Assembly (NCBI RefSeq): GCF_900101865.1
Contig: NZ_FNAH01000004.1
Location: 186,001 to 250,000 of the forward strand
Origin: Paracoccus isoporae
GTDB lineage: Bacteria > Pseudomonadota > Alphaproteobacteria > Rhodobacterales > Rhodobacteraceae
Direction of reading: 5' to 3'
Length of the DNA: 64,000 nt
The translations under genes and the position numbers were made by a program. Of the stretch, positions 57,711 to 64,000 are shown one piece after another. The notes below the pieces were generated by a model. That model had not been told where the DNA came from. It searched no databases and saw nothing but the letters and a program-made list of their open reading frames with translations. Position 1 is the first letter of the stretch. Each line of letters begins with the position of its first letter.

Positions 57711-57736
57711 AAAGGGGGCCGCGCGGCCCCCTTTTT
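57711..57736 (+). terminator. Rho-independent terminator after the bactofilin gene
   Basis: AAAGGGGGCC (57711-57720), loop GCGC, GGCCCCCTTTTT (57725-57736). The symmetric A and T runs suggest it also serves coaD, which converges from the other side. Confidence 0.88.
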
Positions 57737-57769
57737 CATGCGTCGGGATGGCGGTCGTGCAAGCGCCGG

Positions 57770-58270
57770 TCAGTCCGAAGGGGCAAAGCGCTGCATCAGC
57801 GCGTCATTGACGGCCGGCGTCACGAATTTGGAGACGTCTCCCCCAAGACGGGCGATTTCCTTGACCAGCTTCGAGGCGATGGACTGGCGTTCCGCATCGG
57901 CCATCAGGAACACGGTCTCGACGCGGTCGTCGAGCACGCGGTTCATCCCGACCATCTGGAACTCGTATTCAAAATCCGACACTGCCCGCAACCCGCGCAC
58001 GATCACCCCCGCGCCCACATCGCGGGCACAGTCGATCAGCAGGTTCTCGAAGGGATGAACGACGATCTCGCCGCCGGTCCGGCGCATGATCTCGTCGCAT
58101 TCCCGCTGCACCATGACCACGCGTTCTTCCAGATCGAAGAGCGGCCCCTTGTCGCGGTTGATGGCCACGCCGATCACCAGCCGATCGACGAGCGCCATGG
58201 CCCGCTCGATGATGTCGACATGACCCAGCGTGATCGGGTCGAACGTGCCGGGATACAGCCCTACGCGCAT
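57770..58270 (-). CDS. coaD: Pantetheine-phosphate adenylyltransferase
   Basis: This 166-residue enzyme transfers AMP to 4'-phosphopantetheine, the fourth step of coenzyme A synthesis. The nucleotidyltransferase motif GTFDPITLGHVD is at the N-terminus, and the segment VRGLRAVSDFEYEFQM is diagnostic. ATG 58270 is chosen because AGGA lies 7 bp upstream. It follows the CBS-domain gene on the same strand, 68 bp downstream. Confidence 0.97.
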   Translation of the reverse strand: MRVGLYPGTFDPITLGHVDIIERAMALVDRLVIGVAINRDKGPLFDLEERVVMVQRECDEIMRRTGGEIVVHPFENLLIDCARDVGAGVIVRGLRAVSDFEYEFQMVGMNRVLDDRVETVFLMADAERQSIASKLVKEIARLGGDVSKFVTPAVNDALMQRFAPSD

Positions 58271-58338
58271 GAACAATCCTTTCCAGTGTTACAACAAGAC
58301 GATCCGATGAACACGGGAAATTCAAGTGACTGCGCGCG

Positions 58339-58782
58339 TCAGGCCCCCATGATCATGCCGGTCAGCGCGTCCTTTTCGTCATTCAGCTCTTTCAGACGGG
58401 CCGACACCGCGTCCCCGATGGAGACGATGCCCAGCATGTTGCCATCCTCGTCCACCACCGGCAGGTGACGGAAACGCCCCTCGGTCATCCGCTCCAGAAC
58501 CGCCATCGTGTCCTCGCCGGGCTGGCAGGTGGACACCTTGCGGGTCATCAGCCCGCTGACCGGGCCGTCCATGATCTCGGCCCCTCGCTTGCCGAGTTCG
58601 CGCACAATGTCACGCTCGGACAGGATGCCCGCGGGCTTGCTGCCGTCGTCGCTCACCACGACCGCGCCGATCCGCTTTTCCGCCAGCAGCTTGGCGGCCT
58701 CGGCCACCGTGGACGTGGTGGCGATGGTGACGATATCGCCCGCGCCCGCTCCTTTCAGCGAAAGTATCTGCTTGACCAGCAT
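58339..58782 (-). CDS. Two-CBS-domain protein
   Basis: This 147-residue protein consists of a tandem pair of CBS motifs: IATTSTVAEAAKLLAEKRIGAVVV with ILSERDIVREL, and FRHLPVVDEDGNMLGIVSIGDAV. Such stand-alone pairs bind adenosine nucleotides and control a partner protein. The partner is unknown; neither neighbour is an obvious target. It is on the same strand as coaD and the LysR gene. Confidence 0.93.
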   Translation of the reverse strand: MLVKQILSLKGAGAGDIVTIATTSTVAEAAKLLAEKRIGAVVVSDDGSKPAGILSERDIVRELGKRGAEIMDGPVSGLMTRKVSTCQPGEDTMAVLERMTEGRFRHLPVVDEDGNMLGIVSIGDAVSARLKELNDEKDALTGMIMGA

Positions 58783-58832
58783 GCTGCCCTCCGTGGTTGC
58801 GTCTGGCCAGTCTGTCGCAACTGCTCACAAGG

Positions 58833-59750
58833 TCAAGCCCCGCCATCGGAATCGACGGCAGATTCCAGCCGCGCCACCTCGGCCCTCAGCCCCTGCGCCA
58901 GCTCATCCGCCAGCCGGTTCAGCCGGTCGGACCGGCGGTCATCGGCATGGCGGATCATCCAGAAGCTGCGGGTCAGCCCGAACGCCTCCGGCAGCACGCG
59001 GCGCACGCCTGGTGTGAACGGAATGGCGAAATCATGCACGATCCCGATCCCCGCCCCGGTGCGGATCGCCTGCATCTGCACGGAGACGGAGTTGGAGGTC
59101 AGCTGCGCCGGGCGCGCGTTCGCGCTGTGCAGAAGCGGGCCGAGATAATCCAGTTCCTGATCGAAGATCATGTCGGGAATATAGCCGATCAGCCGCGCCG
59201 CACGGAGCTGTCCGATCTCGTCAATCGGCCCGTGCCGGGCGAGGTAGCGCTCATGCGCGGCCAGATGCAGGCGGTAGTCGCACAGACGCTGCACCACCAG
59301 CCTGCCGGTTTCCGGGCGGCTGACGGCAATGGCGAAATCGGCCTCGCGCTTGGTTAGGTTGAAGACCCGCGGCAAGGCGACGATCTGGATCTCCAGCCCC
59401 GGATGGGCCGCGCACAGCGCCGCCGCCACCTGTGGCAGCAGGTAATTCGCGCAGCCATCCGGCGCCCCGATGCGCAACTGCCCGGTCAGCTCTCCCGGTC
59501 GGCCAAGTGATTCTTCGGCACCACTCAGCGCCAGTTCCGCCGCCTCGGCATGGGGAAACAGCCGCGCCCCCTCCGGGGTCAGCGCGTAACCCTGGGGCGA
59601 TTTCAGAAACAGCGGATGACCCAGGGCCGCCTCCAGCCGCGCCACGCGCCGACTGACGGTCGAGGGATCCATCGCCAGCCGCTTTCCAGCACGCGACAGG
59701 CTGTCATCCCGCGCCACCGCAAGGAACACGCGCAAATCGTCCCAATCCAT
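58833..59750 (-). CDS. LysR-family transcriptional regulator
   Basis: This 305-residue protein has the N-terminal winged helix-turn-helix (about 1-60, MDWDDLRVFLAVARDDSLSRAG, then DPSTVSRRVARLEAALG) and a C-terminal substrate-binding domain. It is divergent from mmsA with 112 bp between start codons and a palindrome in the gap, so it most likely controls mmsA. The ATG at 59750 is the correct start because the DNA-binding domain begins there. Confidence 0.93.
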   Translation of the reverse strand: MDWDDLRVFLAVARDDSLSRAGKRLAMDPSTVSRRVARLEAALGHPLFLKSPQGYALTPEGARLFPHAEAAELALSGAEESLGRPGELTGQLRIGAPDGCANYLLPQVAAALCAAHPGLEIQIVALPRVFNLTKREADFAIAVSRPETGRLVVQRLCDYRLHLAAHERYLARHGPIDEIGQLRAARLIGYIPDMIFDQELDYLGPLLHSANARPAQLTSNSVSVQMQAIRTGAGIGIVHDFAIPFTPGVRRVLPEAFGLTRSFWMIRHADDRRSDRLNRLADELAQGLRAEVARLESAVDSDGGA

Positions 59751-59767
59751 CCAGCCCCCGCATATCT

Positions 59768-59782
59768 GCAAAACGGTTTTGC
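59768..59782. promoter_or_regulatory. Palindromic operator in the LysR gene-mmsA intergenic region
   Basis: GCAAAAC, G, GTTTTGC is a perfect 15-bp palindrome 17 bp upstream of the LysR start codon. Interrupted AT-rich palindromes of this size are typical LysR binding sites, and this position would allow autoregulation as well as control of mmsA. Confidence 0.55.
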
Positions 59783-59862
59783 CAAACTTAGGCTTTATCC
59801 GCGCATTTTCGCAAGATAGGCTGCGTCCAGATCGTCATCCCCATTCCAGGAAGGAGCCCGCC

Positions 59863-61362
59863 ATGAGAGAGATCGGACATTGGATCAACGGTGAAGAGGT
59901 CGCAGGCACATCCGGCCGCACTGCCGATGTGTTCAACCCCGCCACGGGCGAGGTGCAGGGCAAGGTCGCGCTTGCCTCGGACGCGGAGATCACGGCGGCC
60001 ATCGACAGCGCCGCCGAGGCACAGATCGGCTGGGCCGCGACCAACCCGCAACGCCGGGCGCGGGTGATGATGAAGATGGTCGCTCTGCTGAACCGCGACA
60101 TGGACAAGCTGGCCGAGATGCTGTCGAGCGAGCACGGCAAGACCTTCCCGGACGCGAAGGGCGATGTGCAGCGCGGGTTGGAGGTGATCGAGTTCTGCAT
60201 CGGCGCGCCGCATCTGCTGAAGGGCGAATTCACCGACGGCGCAGGTCCCGGCATCGACATGTATTCGATGCGCCAGCCGCTTGGCGTCGTGGCGGGGATC
60301 ACGCCGTTCAACTTCCCCGCCATGATCCCGCTGTGGAAAATGGGTCCGGCCCTCGCCGCCGGCAATTCGATGATCCTGAAACCGTCGGAGCGCGACCCCT
60401 CCGTGCCGCTGATGCTGGCCGCGCTGTGGAAAGAGGCCGGGCTGCCCGATGGCGTGTTGCAGGTCATCAACGGCGACAAATCGGCCGTGGACGCGCTGCT
60501 GCACAGCGAGGCCATCCAGGCGGTGGGATTCGTCGGCTCGACCCCGATCGCGCAGTATATTTATGAGGAAGCCGCGAAAACTGGCAAGCGCGCCCAATGC
60601 TTCGGCGGTGCCAAGAACCACATGATCATCATGCCCGATGCCGATCTGGATCAGGCGGCGGATGCTCTCGTGGGCGCCGGTTACGGGGCTGCGGGCGAAC
60701 GCTGCATGGCGATTTCCGTGGCCGTGCCGGTGGGCGAGGAAACCGCCGACGCGCTGATCGAGCGACTGGTGCCGCGCATCGAGAAGCTGAAGGTCGGCCC
60801 CTACACGGCGGGCGACGATGTCGATTACGGCCCGGTCGTGACCAAGGCCGCGAAGGAGAACATCCACCGCCTCGTGCAGACCGGCGTCGATCAGGGTGCG
60901 GAACTGGTGGTGGATGGCCGTGAGTTCAGCCTTCAGGGCTATGAGGACGGGTTCTTTGTCGGCCCGCATCTCTTCGACCGCGTGACCCCCGACATGGACA
61001 TCTACAAGACCGAGATCTTCGGCCCGGTCCTGTCCACCGTCCGCGCCGGATCTTACGAAGAGGCGATCAAGCTGGCGCTTGATCATGAATACGGCAACGG
61101 CACCGCGATCTATACCCGCGACGGCGACACCGCGCGCGATTTCGCCAGCCGGATCAATATCGGCATGGTCGGGGTCAACGTGCCGATCCCGGTGCCGCTG
61201 GCCTATCACACCTTCGGCGGGTGGAAGAAATCGGGCTTTGGTGATCTGAACCAGCACGGCCCGGATGCCTTCCGCTTCTATACCCGCACCAAGACCGTGA
61301 CGGCCCGCTGGCCCTCCGGCATCAAGGAAGGCGGGGAGTTCAACTTCAAGGCCATGGAGTGA
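59863..61362 (+). CDS. mmsA: CoA-acylating methylmalonate-semialdehyde dehydrogenase
   Basis: This 499-residue enzyme converts methylmalonate semialdehyde to propionyl-CoA in valine and thymine breakdown. It starts [13 protein letters not shown], has the NAD segment [14 protein letters not shown], and the catalytic cysteine in [19 protein letters not shown] 59863 follows AGGAAGGAGCC. Two further valine degradation genes lie 1.4-2.5 kb downstream on the same strand. Confidence 0.96.
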   Translation: MREIGHWINGEEVAGTSGRTADVFNPATGEVQGKVALASDAEITAAIDSAAEAQIGWAATNPQRRARVMMKMVALLNRDMDKLAEMLSSEHGKTFPDAKGDVQRGLEVIEFCIGAPHLLKGEFTDGAGPGIDMYSMRQPLGVVAGITPFNFPAMIPLWKMGPALAAGNSMILKPSERDPSVPLMLAALWKEAGLPDGVLQVINGDKSAVDALLHSEAIQAVGFVGSTPIAQYIYEEAAKTGKRAQCFGGAKNHMIIMPDADLDQAADALVGAGYGAAGERCMAISVAVPVGEETADALIERLVPRIEKLKVGPYTAGDDVDYGPVVTKAAKENIHRLVQTGVDQGAELVVDGREFSLQGYEDGFFVGPHLFDRVTPDMDIYKTEIFGPVLSTVRAGSYEEAIKLALDHEYGNGTAIYTRDGDTARDFASRINIGMVGVNVPIPVPLAYHTFGGWKKSGFGDLNQHGPDAFRFYTRTKTVTARWPSGIKEGGEFNFKAME

Positions 61363-61510
61363 TCCGGGCGGCGGCACACCTCGCCGCTGCAGGACATGGC
61401 GGGGCGGCGTACGCCCCGCCGCCACGACGCCCCGGTCAGGCGCCTCTTGCGCGCGGCCCCCGCTTGCTGCTTTCATCGCGCCCTGTGGTCTTGTTGGCGA
61501 GGGCGTGGTC

Positions 61511-62641
61511 ATGATCGAGGAGCCGGATTTCACACTCGGGATCGAGGAGGAATATCTCCTCGTCGATGCTGACACCGGCGAACTGGCCGAGGCGCCCGAG
61601 CCGATGATGGCGGCCTGCAAGGCGGAGCTTGCCGATCAGGTCAGCCCCGAATTTCTGCGCTGCCAGATCGAGGTCGGCACGCCGGTTTGCGCCGATATTG
61701 ACGAAGCGCGCGGCCATCTGGCGCATCTGCGCCGCACCATCGCGCGGATCGCGGGCGATCACGGGCTGGCCCCGATCTCCGCCTCCTGCCACCCGTTCGC
61801 AGACTGGCGCGAGCAGGAGCACACCGACAAGGCGCGATACCGCGCCCTCTCGCGCGATCTGGCAGGTGTGGCGCATCGGATGCTGATCGGCGGAATGCAT
61901 GTCCATGTCGGCATCGAAAGCCGGGCGATGCGCATCGACCTGATGAACCAGTTCAGCTATTTCCTGCCGCATCTGCTTGCGCTGTCCGCCTCCAGCCCGT
62001 TCTGGCAGGGAGAGGATAGCGGGCTGGCCTCTTACCGGATGACGGTGTTCGACGGGCTGCCACGGACGGGACTGCCACCGAAACTGTCGAGCTGGGACGA
62101 ATACGAACGATCGGTCAATGTGCTGACCGGGCTGGAAATCATCGAGGACGCGAGCAAGGTGTGGTGGGATCTGCGCCCCTCGGCCGGCTTCCCGACGCTG
62201 GAGACACGGATCTGCGACGCCTGCCCGCGGCTGGAGGACACGATCACGCTGGCGGCGCTGATCCAGGCGACGCTGCGGATGCTGCTGCGCCTGTCGCGGC
62301 GCAACACACGCTGGCGGCAATATGACAACTTCCTGATCGGAGAGAACCGTTGGCGCGCCATGCGCTATGGCACATCGGAAGGTCTGATCGATTTCGGCGC
62401 ACATGAAATCGCGCCCTTCGAGGCTCTGGCACGGGAATGGCTGGAACTGATCGCTCCCGACAGCCACGCGCTCGGCAGCCAGCAGGCGGTGGACGGGCTG
62501 CGCGGCATGGTGGCGCGGGGCACCTCTGCCGCCCGTCAGCGCCGCCAGTTCGAGGCGAGTGTGGCGGCCGGGGCCTCAACGCAGGAGGCGCTGCGCGACG
62601 TCGTTCGGACACTGATCGGGGAGTTCCGCGAGGGCCTGTGA
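61511..62641 (+). CDS. GCS2-family carboxylate-amine ligase (YbdK-like)
   Basis: This 376-residue protein matches the glutamate-cysteine ligase family 2: [18 protein letters not shown] at the N-terminus, [11 protein letters not shown] in the middle and [10 protein letters not shown] toward the C-terminus. YbdK makes gamma-glutamylcysteine weakly; the physiological substrate is unknown. It starts with ATG 61511 (an in-frame GTG is 2 codons upstream). It sits between mmsA and the acyl-CoA dehydrogenase gene on the same strand but has no obvious link to valine metabolism. Confidence 0.92.
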   Translation: MIEEPDFTLGIEEEYLLVDADTGELAEAPEPMMAACKAELADQVSPEFLRCQIEVGTPVCADIDEARGHLAHLRRTIARIAGDHGLAPISASCHPFADWREQEHTDKARYRALSRDLAGVAHRMLIGGMHVHVGIESRAMRIDLMNQFSYFLPHLLALSASSPFWQGEDSGLASYRMTVFDGLPRTGLPPKLSSWDEYERSVNVLTGLEIIEDASKVWWDLRPSAGFPTLETRICDACPRLEDTITLAALIQATLRMLLRLSRRNTRWRQYDNFLIGENRWRAMRYGTSEGLIDFGAHEIAPFEALAREWLELIAPDSHALGSQQAVDGLRGMVARGTSAARQRRQFEASVAAGASTQEALRDVVRTLIGEFREGL

Positions 62642-62724
62642 ACGCGCCGCGCAGGTTGCAACAATGTCGTAAGATTCGGGTCATAAACAATCGTTCAATT
62701 CAGCCAAAGCCAGGGAGGACGCGG

Positions 62725-63870
62725 ATGGATTTCGCGCTGAGCGAGGAGCAGCAGGCGATATTCGAGATGGCACGGGATTTCGGTGCCGAACATATCGCGC
62801 CCCATGCCGAGCAGTGGGAAGATGACGGCACCATCCCACGCGCGCTGTGGTCCCGCGTGGCCGAGCTGGGTCTGGGCGGGATCTTCGTGTCCGAGGAATA
62901 TGGCGGCTCCGCGCTGTCGCGCCTCGACGGCACGCTGATCTTCGAGGCGCTTGCGATGGCCTGCCCGTCCGTCAGCAGCTTCCTGTCGATCCACAACATG
63001 TGCGGGGGCATGATCGACAAGTTCGGCTCGGATGAGGCGAAGCAGAAATTCCTGCCCGAACTGTGCCGCATGGAGAAGGTCTGGTCCTACTGCCTGACCG
63101 AACCCGGATCGGGCTCCGACGCCGCGGCCCTGCGCACCCGCGCCGAGCGGACCAACCAGGGATTCCGGCTGAACGGGGCGAAGGCCTTCATCTCCGGCGG
63201 CGGCTATTCGGATTGCTACCTGACGATGCTGCGCACCGGCGAGGATGGGCCGAAAGGCATCTCGACCGTGGTGGTCGAGGCCGGGTCGGACGGGCTCAGC
63301 TTCGGCGCGCCGGAACGCAAGATGGGCTGGAAGGCGCAGCCGACATCGGTGGTGCAGTTCGATGATTGCCTCGTCCCGCTCGACAACCAGATCGGCGAGG
63401 ACGGGCGCGGCTTTGCCTATGCGATGGCAGGCCTCGATGGCGGGCGGCTGAACATCTCGGCCGGGGCGCTCGGCGGGGCGCAGGCCGCGCTTGACCGCAC
63501 GATCGCCTATATGGGCGAGCGCAAGGCGTTCGGCAAAACGCTCGACCAGTTCCAGGCCCTGCAATTCCGGCTGGCCGAGATGGAGACCGCGCTGCAATCG
63601 GCCCGCATCTTCCTGCGCCAGGCGGCGTGGAAGCTGGATCAGGGCGCGCCGGATGCAACGAAATACTGCGCGATGGCCAAGCTGCACGTCACCGACCGCG
63701 CCTTCGAGGTGGCAAACCAGTGCCTGCAACTGCACGGCGGCTATGGCTATCTGGCCGATTACGGGATCGAGAAGATCGTGCGCGATCTGCGCGTCCACCA
63801 GATCCTTGAGGGCACGAACGAGATCATGCGCCTGATCATCGGGCGCGCGCTTCTGGCGGAGGCAGGCTGA
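62725..63870 (+). CDS. Acyl-CoA dehydrogenase, probably isobutyryl-CoA dehydrogenase
   Basis: This 381-residue flavoenzyme has the FAD-binding segment YCLTEPGSGSDAAAL, the second signature QLHGGYGYLADYGIEKIVRD and the C-terminal LEGTNEIMRLIIGRALL. The context with mmsA and a probable 3-hydroxyisobutyryl-CoA hydrolase points to isobutyryl-CoA as substrate, the valine branch. ATG 62725 follows CAGGGAGGACGCGG. Its stop codon overlaps the start of the next gene. Confidence 0.93.
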   Translation: MDFALSEEQQAIFEMARDFGAEHIAPHAEQWEDDGTIPRALWSRVAELGLGGIFVSEEYGGSALSRLDGTLIFEALAMACPSVSSFLSIHNMCGGMIDKFGSDEAKQKFLPELCRMEKVWSYCLTEPGSGSDAAALRTRAERTNQGFRLNGAKAFISGGGYSDCYLTMLRTGEDGPKGISTVVVEAGSDGLSFGAPERKMGWKAQPTSVVQFDDCLVPLDNQIGEDGRGFAYAMAGLDGGRLNISAGALGGAQAALDRTIAYMGERKAFGKTLDQFQALQFRLAEMETALQSARIFLRQAAWKLDQGAPDATKYCAMAKLHVTDRAFEVANQCLQLHGGYGYLADYGIEKIVRDLRVHQILEGTNEIMRLIIGRALLAEAG

Positions 63871-64000
63871 TGGCAGAGATGGAGATCCGCACGGACCGCC
63901 GCGCAGGCCGCATGACCTTCAACCGGCCCGAGGCGCTGAACGCGCTGAGCCATGACATGGTCCGGCAGATCCACGCCGCGTTGAACCAGTGGCGCGATGA
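63870..64000 (+). CDS. Enoyl-CoA hydratase/isomerase family protein, probably 3-hydroxyisobutyryl-CoA hydrolase (partial)
   Basis: The first 43 residues are visible before the window ends. They start MAEMEIRTDRRAGRMTFNRPEALNA, where GRMTFNRPEALNAL is the standard crotonase N-terminal strand and turn, and HDMVRQIHAALNQW follows as the first helix. The start ATGG overlaps the acyl-CoA dehydrogenase stop TGA by one base. Family and context fit the hydrolase that frees 3-hydroxyisobutyrate in valine breakdown; an enoyl-CoA hydratase is the alternative. Confidence 0.8.
   Translation, partial: MAEMEIRTDRRAGRMTFNRPEALNALSHDMVRQIHAALNQWRD

Overview
The window is 64 kb of ordinary, GC-rich, gene-dense chromosome from an alphaproteobacterium, almost certainly a member of the Rhodobacterales/Rhodobacteraceae (Paracoccus- or Rhodobacter-like). 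The best clues are a two-piece, circularly permuted tmRNA whose tag reads ANDNRAPVALAA, an RpoHI-type heat-shock sigma factor, the alphaproteobacterial SspB adaptor, and several small protein families typical of this group (DUF6476-like, DUF4169, the short membrane protein beside gap). About 68 protein genes and one RNA gene can be supported. I see no tRNA, rRNA, CRISPR array, prophage, transposase or integrase.

Layout. 0-4.2 kb: end of an unrecognised gene, a fused ATP sulfurylase/APS kinase, an unusual zinc-metallopeptidase-like protein with a small partner, and a GFA-family protein. 4.2-14.1 kb: thioredoxin reductase, an Lrp regulator, the overlapping operon lgt-midA-pgeF, ubiK, a pseudouridine synthase, rpoH, a membrane protein resembling a dead M48 peptidase, and a SPOR protein. 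14.2-18.7 kb: nucleoside salvage operon cdd-deoA-deoB-add-upp. 19-25.5 kb: malic enzyme, mgtE, hisN, an XRE regulator and a BI-1 protein. 25.6-32.9 kb: phenylacetate degradation operon paaA-VOC-paaBCDE-ferritin-like-paaZ, with a recognisable promoter and TetR-like operator. 33.1-42.1 kb: guaB, a FadL porin, a P-loop ATPase with metA, ppk2 with a TPM-domain protein, an SDR, and an orphan polyamine-type binding protein. 42.4-49.2 kb: a deaminase, the tmRNA, a Na+/H+ antiporter, sspB, fumC, three small proteins and purB. 49.2-64 kb: an orphan FliG-like protein, dnaB, pyrC-pyrE, a phasin-like protein behind a cluster of TGCA sites, gap, an M23 peptidase/bactofilin pair, coaD, a CBS protein, and a valine catabolism cluster (LysR, mmsA, a GCS2 ligase, acyl-CoA dehydrogenase, start of a hydrolase).

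How the genes work together. The salvage operon turns nucleosides into bases and ribose/deoxyribose 5-phosphate. The paa operon encodes the phenylacetyl-CoA epoxidase and the ring-opening enzyme PaaZ; the ligase and beta-oxidation genes are not here. ssrA and sspB, which serve the same tagging and ClpXP route, lie 1.4 kb apart.

The most unusual signal is an 11-bp tandem repeat (GTGTAC/GTGCAC at the head of each unit). It occurs in two arrays 10 kb apart: one abutting the -35 box of the ssrA promoter, the other between guaB and the paa operon. It looks like a multi-site operator for an unidentified regulator that binds once per helical turn.
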